Positions 53,547 to 62,414 of a DNA stretch of 64,000 nucleotides are shown here, one piece after another. This DNA is from Myroides marinus (GTDB lineage Bacteria > Bacteroidota > Bacteroidia > Flavobacteriales > Flavobacteriaceae). The notes below the pieces were generated by a model. The model was not told where the DNA came from and searched no databases. It worked only from the letters and a program-made list of their open reading frames with translations. The translations under genes and the position numbers were made by a program. Position 1 is the first letter of the stretch, and each line of letters starts with the position of its first letter. The stretch is from the NCBI RefSeq assembly GCF_900109075.1, contig NZ_FNYS01000003.1, forward strand, positions 124,001 through 188,000. Direction: 5' to 3'.

Positions 53547-54788
53547 TTATTTTTGTATTTGTCCATTAAGGATTACCTGATCTATATGGTTAGTACCAAA
53601 TGCATAAGGTAACTCATAGAACGAATGTAATGGTTTTGTAATAATTAAACTTGCTTTTTTACCTTTTGTTATACTTCCATATTCTTTTTCTACTCCCATA
53701 GCATAGGCTCCATTAATAGTTGCAGCATTAATAGCTTCCTCTGGTGTCATCTTCATCTTAATACATGCAGTTGCTACTACGAAGTTCATATTTCCAGATG
53801 GAGTTGTACCAGGATTAGAATCAGAAGCTAAAGCTAATGGCAGTCCAGCCTCTATCATTTTACGAGCAGGTGTATAAGGAATAGAGATAAAGAAAGAACA
53901 AGTAGGAAGCGCTACAGGCATTGTCTTACTTCCTTTTAATATCTCGATATCTTCATCAGTCACTATTTCTAGGTGATCTACTGATAACGCACCATTCTTA
54001 ACGCAAGTTTCTATACCTCCGATAGCCGTGAACTGATTTACGTGTACTTTAGCAATAAGCCCGTATTGTTGGCCTGCTTTCATAATACGTTCCGTTTCTT
54101 CACAAGAGAAATATCCCGTCTCTAAGAATGCATCGACATACTCTGCTAGATTTTCTTTAGCGATAGCAGGTATCATCTCATTTACAATTAAATCTATATA
54201 TCCTTCGTGATTATCTTTAAACTCAGTAGGGAAAGCGTGTGCACCTAAGAATGTTGACTTAATAGCGATAGGGTAAGTATCTTTAAGTTTTTTAATCACT
54301 CTTAGCATTTTAAGTTCTGCTTCTAGTGTTAGGCCGTATCCTGACTTGATTTCTACTGCACCAGTACCTTGACTGATTACTTCTTCTAATCTTTTACGCG
54401 ATTGTTCATATAAGTCCTCTTCTGATGTTTCTTGAAGTTTTTTAGCAGAATTAAGGATACCACCGCCTCTGTTAAAAATCTCTTCATAACTAAGCCCGTT
54501 GATTCTATCTACGAACTCTAGTTCTCTGTTACCAGCATATACTAGGTGTGTATGGCTATCTACCCAAGTCGGTAACACAGTTTTTCCAGTAGCGTCAATG
54601 ATTTGATCTACAGTACTATCTGTAGGACAATTATCCATAGTACCATAATCTGCTATAAGGTCATTCTCTATAAGTATATATGCATTGTCTAGTTTAGGAA
54701 GTACTTTCATCTCATTACCAGCTACCATTGAGATAGCGATCTCTCTTACTTGAAGTATTTCTTTAATATTTTTAATCAGCAGTTTCAT
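53547..54788 (-). CDS. hutI: imidazolonepropionase
   Basis: Zinc amidohydrolase converting imidazolone-5-propionate to formiminoglutamate in histidine degradation. Metal motif VDSHTHLVYAGNRELEF near 76-93, H of AHAFPTEF, H of VHVNQF near 248, ASDSNPGTTPSGNM near 323-336. 413 residues, normal for HutI. It is the first gene of a minus-strand operon hutI-hutG-regulator-kinase. The other hut genes (hutH, hutU) are not in this window. Confidence 0.95.
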   Translation of the reverse strand: MKLLIKNIKEILQVREIAISMVAGNEMKVLPKLDNAYILIENDLIADYGTMDNCPTDSTVDQIIDATGKTVLPTWVDSHTHLVYAGNRELEFVDRINGLSYEEIFNRGGGILNSAKKLQETSEEDLYEQSRKRLEEVISQGTGAVEIKSGYGLTLEAELKMLRVIKKLKDTYPIAIKSTFLGAHAFPTEFKDNHEGYIDLIVNEMIPAIAKENLAEYVDAFLETGYFSCEETERIMKAGQQYGLIAKVHVNQFTAIGGIETCVKNGALSVDHLEIVTDEDIEILKGSKTMPVALPTCSFFISIPYTPARKMIEAGLPLALASDSNPGTTPSGNMNFVVATACIKMKMTPEEAINAATINGAYAMGVEKEYGSITKGKKASLIITKPLHSFYELPYAFGTNHIDQVILNGQIQK

Positions 54789-54853
54789 AGTTGTTATCGT
54801 TGTTTTTTTAGTTTTAAATATCGATTAAAAGTCTAAAAACTTTTATCTTTAAG

Positions 54854-54861
54854 CAAATTTA
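54854..54861 (-). promoter_or_regulatory. -7 box candidate of hutI
   Basis: Minus-strand TAAATTTG (TAnnTTTG), 66 bases before the hutI ATG, only 7 bases from the start of the divergent corA. No clear -33 element, so tentative. Confidence 0.4.
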
Positions 54862-54867
54862 CAAAAT

Positions 54868-55953
54868 GTGAGACGAGTTAAATATAAGAAAACTAGAAAA
54901 CTTCAGCCCAATTCTCTTGAATATTCAGGTTCTTTTCCTGAAGTTCCTATATCTATGCAGTTATTTATATACGATGAGGGAACTTTTGAAGAATATAATG
55001 ATTTAAGTCTGAAAGAGATAGAGCAAATTATGTTGACAGCGTCTCCCTCTGCTGTAAAATGGTTTAATCTACACGGATTACACGATATAGCTTTACTTAA
55101 GGAAGTAGGAAACTTCTTTAAAATAGAAGCATATATCATGGCGGAGATACTTAACTTCTCTAGGAGGACTAGGGTAGAAGAACTTGACAATACTTTATTC
55201 TTTAGTGTTAAAGCTATCTTACCTTATCAAGATGATGAGGCTACATTAGATATAGAACAAATCAGTTTCATACTACAAGATAATGTTCTGTTATCTTTTC
55301 AAGAGAAAAGAGGAGCATTTTTTAATTTAATAAGAGAGCGTATCCGCACTAAAACGGGACAAATCAGAAAGAAAGATGCTGGGTATTTGTTATATGGCTT
55401 ATTAGATTCATTGATGGAAAGTTATTTTGTTGCTTTAGATTTAATCGAGGATAATGTAGAGCATGTACTTATAGAGGCAAGAACCAAGTATCACAAAGAT
55501 ATATTAGTACGAATAGAAGAGTATACACAACAATTGCAAGAAGTAAAACGAGCGATTATTCCGCTTAGAGAGGTACTCTATAACTTAAAGTCTCAACATG
55601 ATAAAAAGAACACTGACTGTGTTATTAGTAAAGCAAGTATAGCCTTCTTTGATAGATTACAGTACAAGAGTTATGAAATGTTAGATCAGATAGATTACAA
55701 CTTAAACAAACTAGATAGTGCTACTAATTATTTCTTTTCATCTCAGAGTAATAGGATGAATGAAATTATGAAAGTATTGACTATAGTATCTGTTATCTTT
55801 ATTCCCCTAACTTTTATAGTAGGGGTATACGGAATGAACTTTGAGAACATGCCAGAGCTAAAGACAGAGAATGGATATTTTTATACAATAGGAGTGATGA
55901 TAACTCTGGTTATTGTGATGATCAGTTACTTTAAATGGCGTAAGTGGTTTTAA
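54868..55953 (+). CDS. corA: CorA family magnesium/cobalt transporter
   Basis: 361 residues. Large cytoplasmic alpha/beta and coiled-coil domain followed by two C-terminal membrane helices; the selectivity motif GMN is in VYGMNFENMPE just before the second helix. The start is GTG at 54868 (read MRRVKYKKTRKL): the ATG that overlaps it by two bases reads directly into a stop, and the frame is closed 16 bases upstream, so no in-frame ATG precedes residue 30. Divergent from hutI with 79 bases between. Confidence 0.94.
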   Translation: MRRVKYKKTRKLQPNSLEYSGSFPEVPISMQLFIYDEGTFEEYNDLSLKEIEQIMLTASPSAVKWFNLHGLHDIALLKEVGNFFKIEAYIMAEILNFSRRTRVEELDNTLFFSVKAILPYQDDEATLDIEQISFILQDNVLLSFQEKRGAFFNLIRERIRTKTGQIRKKDAGYLLYGLLDSLMESYFVALDLIEDNVEHVLIEARTKYHKDILVRIEEYTQQLQEVKRAIIPLREVLYNLKSQHDKKNTDCVISKASIAFFDRLQYKSYEMLDQIDYNLNKLDSATNYFFSSQSNRMNEIMKVLTIVSVIFIPLTFIVGVYGMNFENMPELKTENGYFYTIGVMITLVIVMISYFKWRKWF

Positions 55954-56179
55954 TCTTGTTTAGAAATAATTGAGTTAGAATGTAACTACTACAATAAAAT
56001 GGACTGAACAGCTAAAAAAGATATAGTTATTTTAATAGTGTTTTGTTTATTACTTCCACTTAGTTCCATTTTTCACCCTTATTATCTCAATACTTCTACT
56101 TTTTTCCATTTTATTCCATTCTGAATGGTGGGGTATTTTTTTGATAATCAGCATTTTGTTGTTTTTTTTTGTAAATACG

Positions 56180-56278
56180 TTTGTTCGGAAAGCCTGCGGA
56201 AGAGTTCAGTATTTCTTCGGAAAGAGGGCTTGTTTTTCGAAGAACTCCCAAAGACTGCCCAATGAAGTTCCGAACAAA
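56180..56278 (-). repeat. 99-bp palindromic intergenic repeat, copy 3
   Basis: Read on the minus strand it starts TTTGTTCGGAACTTCATTGG and continues GGCAGTCTTTGGGAGTTCTTCG, closely matching copy 1 across all 99 bases, with identical 9-base ends TTTGTTCGG and CCGAACAAA. Confidence 0.88.
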
Positions 56279-56385
56279 ACTTATTTTAGCAAAAAGTTTC
56301 CTGTTTAATGAACTACCTTATTCAAGGAAAATTTATAATTCTTACAGTTTTCGAAAGCTTGTGATGAAAATATAATAAATAAAAA

Positions 56386-56412
56386 AAAGCTCTATCAACA
56401 ACAATAGAGCTT
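56386..56412 (-). terminator. rho-independent terminator on the minus strand without a recognised gene
   Basis: AAAGCTCTAT / ATAGAGCTTT hairpin; on the minus strand it is followed by T8 then ATTTATT. On the plus strand the tail is TTAATAATA, a poor terminator. It implies a short minus-strand transcript from the right. Confidence 0.6.
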
Positions 56413-56454
56413 TAATAATAGGAAACAACATTATAACTTAAATAGAACAAAGTT

Positions 56455-56514
56455 CTATGATAGTTCTTTTTTAAATAATTCCTTTTTTCTGAATAGAAAA
56501 AGAAATGTATGCAT
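56455..56514 (-). CDS. possible 19-residue basic peptide
   Basis: Minus-strand frame MHTFLFLFRKKELFKKELS: hydrophobic N-terminus and a K/E-rich tail. It lies between a TAnnTTTG box (TACTTTTG, 56634-56627) and the terminator at 56412-56386. Such short frames occur by chance in AT-rich DNA, so this is a weak candidate; the transcript could as easily be a non-coding RNA. Confidence 0.15.
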   Translation of the reverse strand: MHTFLFLFRKKELFKKELS

Positions 56515-56959
56515 TCACAATTTACAATATATTATTGAAAATCAATTATTAATTTGTTCAAATTGTGAACATTAGTTTTAATCAGGATTATTATGTTTTC
56601 TAATTAACTCCCTAAAACTTACTATACAAAAGTATAAAAAAGGCTTTGTATAAAATCCTAAACAGACGCTAAAACTTGGTAAAATAGTGCTTTTTGCGAA
56701 ATACAATTGAGGATTGTTAATCTGTATGGTTTATGATTTCAAATTATATTAAAAAACGAGAGGTTTTCTAATTAAATAATAAATATTCTAACTGATAAAA
56801 GCATCTTTATGTCTCTTTCTTTAACGAAAAAGAGGAGAATGTAGATTTTATTAGAGAATATTTAATATTTAGAAGAAAAACGAGTAGTAAAGTAGTTAAT
56901 CTAGATTAAGTAGATTCTGTTTTTATTGATGTAATTTTATACTAATAAAAAGCAACATT

Positions 56960-57994
56960 ATGGAAATAGGAATAAGTATGTTTGGAGATCTAAGATTTGA
57001 CAAACAAAACAATAGTTATCAATTAGCAGGACAACGTATAAATGAGATTATAGAAGAAGTTAAGTTGATGGATGAAGTAGGGCTAGATGTTTTCGGAATT
57101 GGAGAGCATCACCGCGCGGACTATGCTGTATCTGCTCCAGATATTATTTTAGCAGGGGCCGCTACTGTAACCAAAAATATTAAACTTACTAGCGCAGTAA
57201 CAGTATTGAGCTCAGATGACCCAGTGAGAGTATATGAGGCTTTCTCTACTGTGAATGCAATGTCTAACGGAAGAGCTGAAATTACAGTAGGACGAGGTAG
57301 TTTTATAGAATCATTCCCTCTGTTTGGATATGATTTGAATGACTATAATGAGTTATTTACAGAAAAACTGAACCTACTTTTAAATATCAATTGGGCAGAT
57401 GGACCACTGACATGGACAGGAAAACACAGACCTTCATTAAAAGATCAAGAAGTCTTTCCTAAAAGTGAGATCCCAATGGATGTTTGGATTGCAGCAGGTG
57501 GTACACCAGAGTCTGTATTAAGAGCTGCTAAATTAGGTTTGCCTTTAGTATTCGCTATTATAGGAGGTATGCCAGAACAATATAAACCATTTTTTGAATA
57601 CTATAAACAGGAATATATCAAAGCAGGTCATGATATTAATAAGATGCAGATAGCAACTCACTCTCACGGCTTAGTAGGTGCTGATGGAAATGCTCTAGCC
57701 AGAGAATACTTCGCTACTTATAAAGATCAGATGGATAGAATAGGTGCTTCTAGAGGATGGCAACCCTATACGTATGAGCAGTATGAAGGAGGTAGAAGTA
57801 GAGATGGTGCTCTGTTTATCGGAGATGCTAACCAAGTAGTAGATAAGATATTATATCACCAAGAGATGTTCGGTCTGACGAGATGGTTAATGCACAGTGA
57901 TTTAGGAGCTCCTGATCATTTGACCCAAATGAAATCAATCGAACTATTAGGAACTAAAATTGCTCCTGAAGTGAAAAAAGCGTTGGCAAAATAA
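56960..57994 (+). CDS. LLM class flavin-dependent oxidoreductase
   Basis: 344-residue luciferase-like monooxygenase-fold (TIM-barrel) FMN enzyme of the YvbT/CDE3-like branch: GISMFGDLRFD at the N-terminus, FGIGEHHRADYAVSAPDI, LTSAVTVLSSDDPVRVYEAFS, GRAEITVGRGSF and WIAAGGTPESVLRAAKLGLP. Reaction unknown; family members oxidise or reduce a range of small organic compounds. It is convergent with a MocR regulator and shares a terminator with it. Confidence 0.88.
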   Translation: MEIGISMFGDLRFDKQNNSYQLAGQRINEIIEEVKLMDEVGLDVFGIGEHHRADYAVSAPDIILAGAATVTKNIKLTSAVTVLSSDDPVRVYEAFSTVNAMSNGRAEITVGRGSFIESFPLFGYDLNDYNELFTEKLNLLLNINWADGPLTWTGKHRPSLKDQEVFPKSEIPMDVWIAAGGTPESVLRAAKLGLPLVFAIIGGMPEQYKPFFEYYKQEYIKAGHDINKMQIATHSHGLVGADGNALAREYFATYKDQMDRIGASRGWQPYTYEQYEGGRSRDGALFIGDANQVVDKILYHQEMFGLTRWLMHSDLGAPDHLTQMKSIELLGTKIAPEVKKALAK

Positions 57995-58018
57995 TTGCTA
58001 AGAATCCAATATATCAAT

Positions 58019-58066
58019 AAACCCCTCTTATAGCGCTTAATATGGCGACTATAAGAGGGGTGTTTT
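58019..58066. terminator. bidirectional terminator
   Basis: ACCCCTCTTATAG / CTATAAGAGGGGT, 13-bp perfect stem, between the LLM gene and the convergent MocR gene. Confidence 0.88.
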
Positions 58067-58067
58067 G

Positions 58068-59480
58068 TTATAAGTATTTTTTCAGAATGAGTATAGCTTC
58101 TTCTATCTGCTGTTCTGTCAGAGAACCAAAGCTAAAACGTATCCCTTGTAAATCGGGAAGGTATGAAAATCGCTCTGGTCCCATAAATTTAATCTTTTCC
58201 TTATCTAATTTAGATTTTAGTATTTGCCATTCGATTTGTTTTAAAGGAATTAACCAAATAGCCAAACCTCCATCTGCTATAGTGTAATCAACTTGTCCTT
58301 TTAGGTGTGTATTTAATAGATCGGCTGTTAAGTCTCTTTTATTTTTATAAAAACTATGTGCTTTTTTGAGATGTTTTCTGATAGTACCATCCTCCATAAG
58401 TTGTAATACAGCTTGCTCCATAATATTATCTCCCTGTACATCAATGATATTTCGTAGTTCACCAATCTTAGTAATTAGATTACTATCTGTAGCAATATAT
58501 CCTATACGCAGTGAGGGAGCCACTACTTTACTTAACGTTCCAATATAGGCGTAGTGATTAATATTCGGTAAGCTACTGATAGGCATAATGGGTCTATGAC
58601 CATAGTGAAATTCATAGTCATAGTCATCTTCAATAATGGTGAAGTTATATTGATTAGATAATTCTATCAGTTTATATCTTCTCTGTAGGCTTAATGTAGC
58701 AGTAGTAGGGTACTGATGGTGAGGTGTGACATAGATTGCCTTAATATTTTTATGTGTTTTTAGGTAATCTTCTACTTGATCAATATCAATACCATTACTA
58801 TCAACGTTAGCATATAGAAGATTTGCTCCAGCGTGTTCGAAGGTATTCCAGGCTTTTTTATACCCTGGATGTTCCACTATGACATAGTCATTTGGTTTTA
58901 AAAGTACTTGAGCTATCAGATACATCGCCATCTGACTACCTCTAGTGATACATATCTCATCAGCTGAAACCTGCATTCCTCTTAAATGATTAAGCATCTT
59001 ACTGATATGCTCTCTAAAGTCGAGTAAACCAAGAGAAGAGGAGTACCCCATCATTTGCCATTTACCTTTTCGCTTAAATATTTGACGATAAGCTCTAGCT
59101 AGCTCCTCTACAGGAGCTATAGAAGTGTCAGGATTTCCATCATCTACTTTTATAGTATAATTTATAATAGTGCTCTGTTCTGATGCTATTGGCTTGTTTT
59201 TAGATTGACTTACCTCATTTTTAGAAAGTTTAGATACAAATGTCCCACTACGAGAGCGTGACTCAATCCAGCCCTCACTAAGTAGTACATCATAAGCTTC
59301 TATAACTGTATTTCTATTTACCCCTATTATTTCAGCTAGCTTGCGGCTGCCAGGTAAGGCTTCTTCTTCTCTTAGTTGCCCAAGCTTAATTGCCTCTATG
59401 ATAGCATCAGCTATCTGTAGATAAATAGCTTTTTTATCAGAATTATTTAATTGGATTTGGAGGGGCCAAGGTCTTAACAT
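58068..59480 (-). CDS. MocR family (GntR-HTH / aminotransferase) regulator
   Basis: 470 residues. GntR-type winged helix about 12-80 (KKAIYLQIADAIIEAI, LPGSRKLAEIIGVNRNTVIEAYDVL), a linker about 85-115, then a type-I aminotransferase domain with PLP lysine K318 in YIGTLSKVVAPSLRIGY. MocR proteins sense a PLP-linked amino compound (PdxR, GabR, TauR). Target unknown; the convergent LLM gene is not obviously in the same unit. An inverted repeat in its own promoter suggests self-repression. Confidence 0.92.
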   Translation of the reverse strand: MLRPWPLQIQLNNSDKKAIYLQIADAIIEAIKLGQLREEEALPGSRKLAEIIGVNRNTVIEAYDVLLSEGWIESRSRSGTFVSKLSKNEVSQSKNKPIASEQSTIINYTIKVDDGNPDTSIAPVEELARAYRQIFKRKGKWQMMGYSSSLGLLDFREHISKMLNHLRGMQVSADEICITRGSQMAMYLIAQVLLKPNDYVIVEHPGYKKAWNTFEHAGANLLYANVDSNGIDIDQVEDYLKTHKNIKAIYVTPHHQYPTTATLSLQRRYKLIELSNQYNFTIIEDDYDYEFHYGHRPIMPISSLPNINHYAYIGTLSKVVAPSLRIGYIATDSNLITKIGELRNIIDVQGDNIMEQAVLQLMEDGTIRKHLKKAHSFYKNKRDLTADLLNTHLKGQVDYTIADGGLAIWLIPLKQIEWQILKSKLDKEKIKFMGPERFSYLPDLQGIRFSFGSLTEQQIEEAILILKKYL

Positions 59481-59483
59481 TGT

Positions 59484-59531
59484 GGACTAGTATTTTTGAT
59501 AATAGTATGCTTAATTACTAGTCCAAATATA
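59484..59531 (-). promoter_or_regulatory. MocR promoter with inverted-repeat operator
   Basis: Minus-strand -7 box TATATTTG (59531-59524). Two exact inverted arms, TACTAGTCC (59516-59524) and GGACTAGTA (59484-59492), lie 23 bases apart, one touching the -7 box and one just ahead of the start codon at 59480. This is a natural place for a dimeric repressor. Confidence 0.65.
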
Positions 59532-59555
59532 CAAGTAAAAAGAATAAAAAGATTG

Positions 59556-60029
59556 TTATTTCTTAGTATTGATTTTGGCACAATTTAATTGTCGATCTAT
59601 ACAATTAACTCCATCATTTTTAGGATAACATAGTGTAGAGTTACTAGGAGTCACACAGTGATTATTACTGATAATTAAGAACTCTACATTAATTCTAGGG
59701 ATATATACTAGATGTGCTAAGGAAACAATATTGTAAGAAGGAGTTTTAAAGAGGAAGTAATACTCGTGATTATACTCGGTTATTTCTATTATATCTTTAG
59801 AAAGAGAGGAAATCATAAGGTGAGGAGCAAAGAACTTTATTATATCTTGCTTTAATTCTTTCTCTTTGATGAGTAACTGATAAGATTTGTTGTTACTAGT
59901 ATCATAGTTGATTCTTATTATATTTCTTTCATTAAGTGTCCTTTTTTTATAAGCTAAGTTTGTATCTACTTTAGTCTGAGCAGAGAGAGTTAGAGAAGTT
60001 AGAAGCAGAAGAAAGAGAAATGCTCTCAT
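59556..60029 (-). CDS. secreted protein of unknown function
   Basis: 157 residues from the internal ATG at 60029 (MRAFLFLLLLTSLTLSAQ), a clear signal peptide; an upstream ATG at 60062 adds 11 residues and is less likely. Mature part has no known motif; four cysteines near the C-terminus (HCVTPSNSTLC, NCIDRQLNC) could form disulfides. No gene neighbour of known role. Confidence 0.6.
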   Translation of the reverse strand: MRAFLFLLLLTSLTLSAQTKVDTNLAYKKRTLNERNIIRINYDTSNNKSYQLLIKEKELKQDIIKFFAPHLMISSLSKDIIEITEYNHEYYFLFKTPSYNIVSLAHLVYIPRINVEFLIISNNHCVTPSNSTLCYPKNDGVNCIDRQLNCAKINTKK

Positions 60030-60122
60030 AGTCAAGTTTATTGATATGATAAATGAGCACAAATTCTATTCCATAAATGAGATGAAAAGTTAGTAAGGTA
60101 AAAAAGTAATCTTATGTAAGTC

Positions 60123-60365
60123 TTAAAATTGAATCATATAGTACTTAATTTTTCTCTTTCTAAAAAAGAAGGAGTACTTATACTTAAACACGGGTATGAT
60201 TATAAATCCTTTTTGCTTTAATTTTTTGGCTAATGAGACAGGAAGATTACTTATTATACAAGAGTTTTTCCCTTTTATGGCACAATCTTTTAGCTTGTTT
60301 ATAATTATTTTGTATTGATCATTAAGCGCATTTTCTGCTATATTATTTAATTCTGCTGCAGTCAT
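60123..60365 (-). CDS. small basic protein of unknown function
   Basis: 80 residues: MTAAELNNIAENALNDQYKII, then NSCIISNLPVSLAKKLKQKGFIIIPVF, ending in a strongly basic stretch. The pattern 'K-x-SC-x-I-x-x-LP-x-x-L-x-x-x-L-x-x-KGF' resembles small uncharacterised proteins sometimes seen in phages and mobile DNA of Bacteroidota. No other phage gene is near. Function unknown. Confidence 0.6.
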   Translation of the reverse strand: MTAAELNNIAENALNDQYKIIINKLKDCAIKGKNSCIISNLPVSLAKKLKQKGFIIIPVFKYKYSFFFRKRKIKYYMIQF

Positions 60366-60788
60366 GATTTTCTTAATTACATAGATGTTGTTGATACAAA
60401 ATTAAATAAATGAGAAAAAAATCAGCTGTTTGTGTTTTATTTTTAAATGATACTTAAATAGTTAACATGATTTAATGATTGATTATTATGTTAGAAGTAT
60501 AACTACTAAAACGCTCCCTTTTAGTTCGTTGAAAGTAATGAACATATCTCTATAAATTAACAATGGAAGGAAAAATAAATAGTTAATATGATTTATTGTT
60601 TGTTTTTATTCATTTGAATATCTAGTTGTGTTGTTATAATCTTATATATAACATTGATATGTTGTATTAATTGTAAAAGATTAATTCAAGATTTAAATAA
60701 AAACCTAAGAGTGTTAAAAATTATAAAATAATGTCTATTTTTGTAATAGTGTAACTAACAATATTGTTTTGTGTTTACAATAAAGGAT
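60366..60788. other. AT-rich intergenic region with an imperfect direct repeat
   Basis: A 34-base imperfect repeat starts AAATAGTTAA at 60456-60489 and again at 60577-60610, 121 bases apart with about 29 of 34 positions equal. The -7 box TATTTTTG (60736-60743) of the next gene lies at its right end, giving a leader of about 40 bases; no good -33. Confidence 0.5.
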
Positions 60789-61523
60789 ATGAAGAAATTA
60801 CAATTTATTGCTTTAGGAGCAGCCTTATTAAGTTTTGTGTCTGTATCAGCTCAAAAGATAGAGGGAAGAGTTTTTGATAAGAAAACCAATAACCCTATTA
60901 CAGAAGGTGAAGTGACATTCTATAATAATAGTGGAGAGAGAATAGCTACAGTATATACAACAAGTGAAGGGACTTATTCTTTTGAGCCTAAAAATGTTAA
61001 AGAGGTACATAAAGTATCAACTGCTGCTAAAAACTATAGTAAAGCTGAAGTCCTAATCAATCAGATGGAGAAAGGAGTTATTGCTAATTTTGGATTAACA
61101 TCTAGTACTGGAGAACCGACTAAAGCGTATGCTAATGTAACTGAAAATATAAGTGCTTCAGGAACTTATACAGGTAAATATGACAATAGTACATTACCTT
61201 CTTTTTACTATGATTTTAATAGTTCTTACTTAAATCAAGATAATAAGAATACAGTAGACGAAATCGTGTCTTATATGTATAATAATCGAGATGCTAAGGT
61301 AAGAGTTCATGTTTACTTTGATACTAGAGGGAATGCTAAGTATGACGAATGGTTATCTGAGCGTAGAGCTGATAGAGTTATCAACTATCTTGTTATGAAA
61401 GGAATAAATCCATCTAGATTAATGAAATGGGTTGAAACTGTAAATTCTAATATTCCTCCTAAAGGACCTAATCCTAAAGGTGGTGGATGGGAAAGTAGAA
61501 GATGTGATTTCGATATAATTTAA
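60789..61523 (+). CDS. OmpA-like cell-envelope protein
   Basis: About 244 residues from the ATG at 60789 with signal peptide (MKKLQFIALGAALLSFVSVSAQ); a GTG at 60771 in frame is less likely. Residues about 22-110 form a CarboxypepD-like beta-sandwich (IEGRVFDKKTNNPITEGEVTF); the rest is an OmpA peptidoglycan-binding domain: FNSSYLNQDN, VHVYFDTRGNAKYDEWLSERRADRVINYL. The Asp and Arg that hold diaminopimelate are both present. Probably soluble or peripherally attached to the wall; anchors outer membrane or surface protein to peptidoglycan. Confidence 0.82.
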   Translation: MKKLQFIALGAALLSFVSVSAQKIEGRVFDKKTNNPITEGEVTFYNNSGERIATVYTTSEGTYSFEPKNVKEVHKVSTAAKNYSKAEVLINQMEKGVIANFGLTSSTGEPTKAYANVTENISASGTYTGKYDNSTLPSFYYDFNSSYLNQDNKNTVDEIVSYMYNNRDAKVRVHVYFDTRGNAKYDEWLSERRADRVINYLVMKGINPSRLMKWVETVNSNIPPKGPNPKGGGWESRRCDFDII

Positions 61524-61540
61524 TAGTTATTATAAATTAG

Positions 61541-61578
61541 TGAAGCTCTGAAACAGTAATGTTTCGGAGCTTTTTTAT
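61541..61578 (+). terminator. rho-independent terminator of the OmpA-like gene
   Basis: AAGCTCTGAAAC / GTTTCGGAGCTT with one G.T pair, followed by T6. Confidence 0.9.
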
Positions 61579-61637
61579 TACGATAAGATGGAGTAAATAA
61601 ATTGTTTATAAATAATGAAGAGTTGGGACATTTGTCT

Positions 61638-61645
61638 TATTTTTG
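61638..61645 (+). promoter_or_regulatory. -7 box of purC
   Basis: TATTTTTG, 26 bases before the purC ATG. No -33 element at normal spacing. Confidence 0.5.
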
Positions 61646-61671
61646 AGCTTTAATAACAACACTAACAAAAA

Positions 61672-62355
61672 ATGACACTAAAGTATCAAGGGAAGACTAA
61701 AGATGTATATAGTCTACCAAACAATCAGGTTCTTTTAAAATTTAAAGATGATGTAACAGGAGAGAATGGAGTATTTGATCCAGGAGCTAACACAGTTGGA
61801 TTAACAATTGATGGAGCTGGTAAAAGTGGATTAAAGATGACCAAACACTTCTTCGAAGTATTAGCTGCTAAAAATGTAGTAACTCACTATGTTTCTGCTG
61901 ATATTGAGGATGTATCAATGATAGTAAAAGAAGCAACTCCGTTCGGAAAAGGACTAGAAGTAATCTGTAGATATAGAGCAGTGGGTAGTTTCTTTAGAAG
62001 ATATGGTGCTTACTGTACTGAAGGACAACCTCTAGATAGCTTTGTAGAAGTTACGATTAAAGATGATGAAAGAGCTGATCCAACAATCTCTGATGATGCA
62101 TTAGAAATGTTAGGTATCTTATCTAAAGAGGAGTATGCTGTCCTGAAAGAACGTACAAAACAAATTTGTCAAATCATTAAAGATGAATTAGCTACTAAGA
62201 ATTTAGAGTTATACGATATTAAGTTAGAGTTTGGTAGAGATAAGGCTACGAATGAAATTATCTTAATAGATGAAATTTCTGGAGGGAATATGAGAGTGTA
62301 TAAAGAAGGTGTTTATATCGCTCCTCTGGATTTAGAGAAAGATTTCTTGAAATAA
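61672..62355 (+). CDS. purC: phosphoribosylaminoimidazole-succinocarboxamide synthase
   Basis: SAICAR synthetase of purine synthesis: joins CAIR and aspartate with ATP. 227 residues. KYQGKTKDVY at the start, LLKFKDDVTGENG, EVICRYRAVGSFFRRYG, DDERADPTISDD and the ATP-site LIDEISGGNMRV near 199-210. Slightly short but complete. It is about 50 kb from guaA, so purine genes are dispersed here. Confidence 0.95.
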   Translation: MTLKYQGKTKDVYSLPNNQVLLKFKDDVTGENGVFDPGANTVGLTIDGAGKSGLKMTKHFFEVLAAKNVVTHYVSADIEDVSMIVKEATPFGKGLEVICRYRAVGSFFRRYGAYCTEGQPLDSFVEVTIKDDERADPTISDDALEMLGILSKEEYAVLKERTKQICQIIKDELATKNLELYDIKLEFGRDKATNEIILIDEISGGNMRVYKEGVYIAPLDLEKDFLK

Positions 62356-62366
62356 TAGATATAAAT

Positions 62367-62402
62367 AAAAAAGGGATATTACTAAGTAATATCCCTTTTA
62401 TT
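62367..62402. terminator. terminator between purC and tatA
   Basis: AAAAGGGATATTACT / AGTAATATCCCTTTT perfect hairpin with A and T tracts on both sides, serving both convergent genes. Confidence 0.9.
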
Positions 62403-62414
62403 TTGCTTAAATCC

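Larger units (their letters stand above)
55954..56959. other. 1-kb intergenic region with a repeat and a minus-strand terminator
   Basis: Contains repeat copy 3 (56180-56278), a hairpin oriented to end minus-strand transcription (56386-56412), a minus-strand TAnnTTTG box (56634-56627) and a 19-codon minus-strand frame (56514-56455). No standard gene. Repeated TTCCATTTT words near 56068-56118. The 64-codon plus frame at 56181-56375 is a by-product of the repeat. Confidence 0.6.

Noticed and set aside
56181..56375. 64-codon frame in the 1-kb gap
   Set aside because: Lies across repeat copy 3; reading changes with the repeat and is not shared in frame with copy 1.
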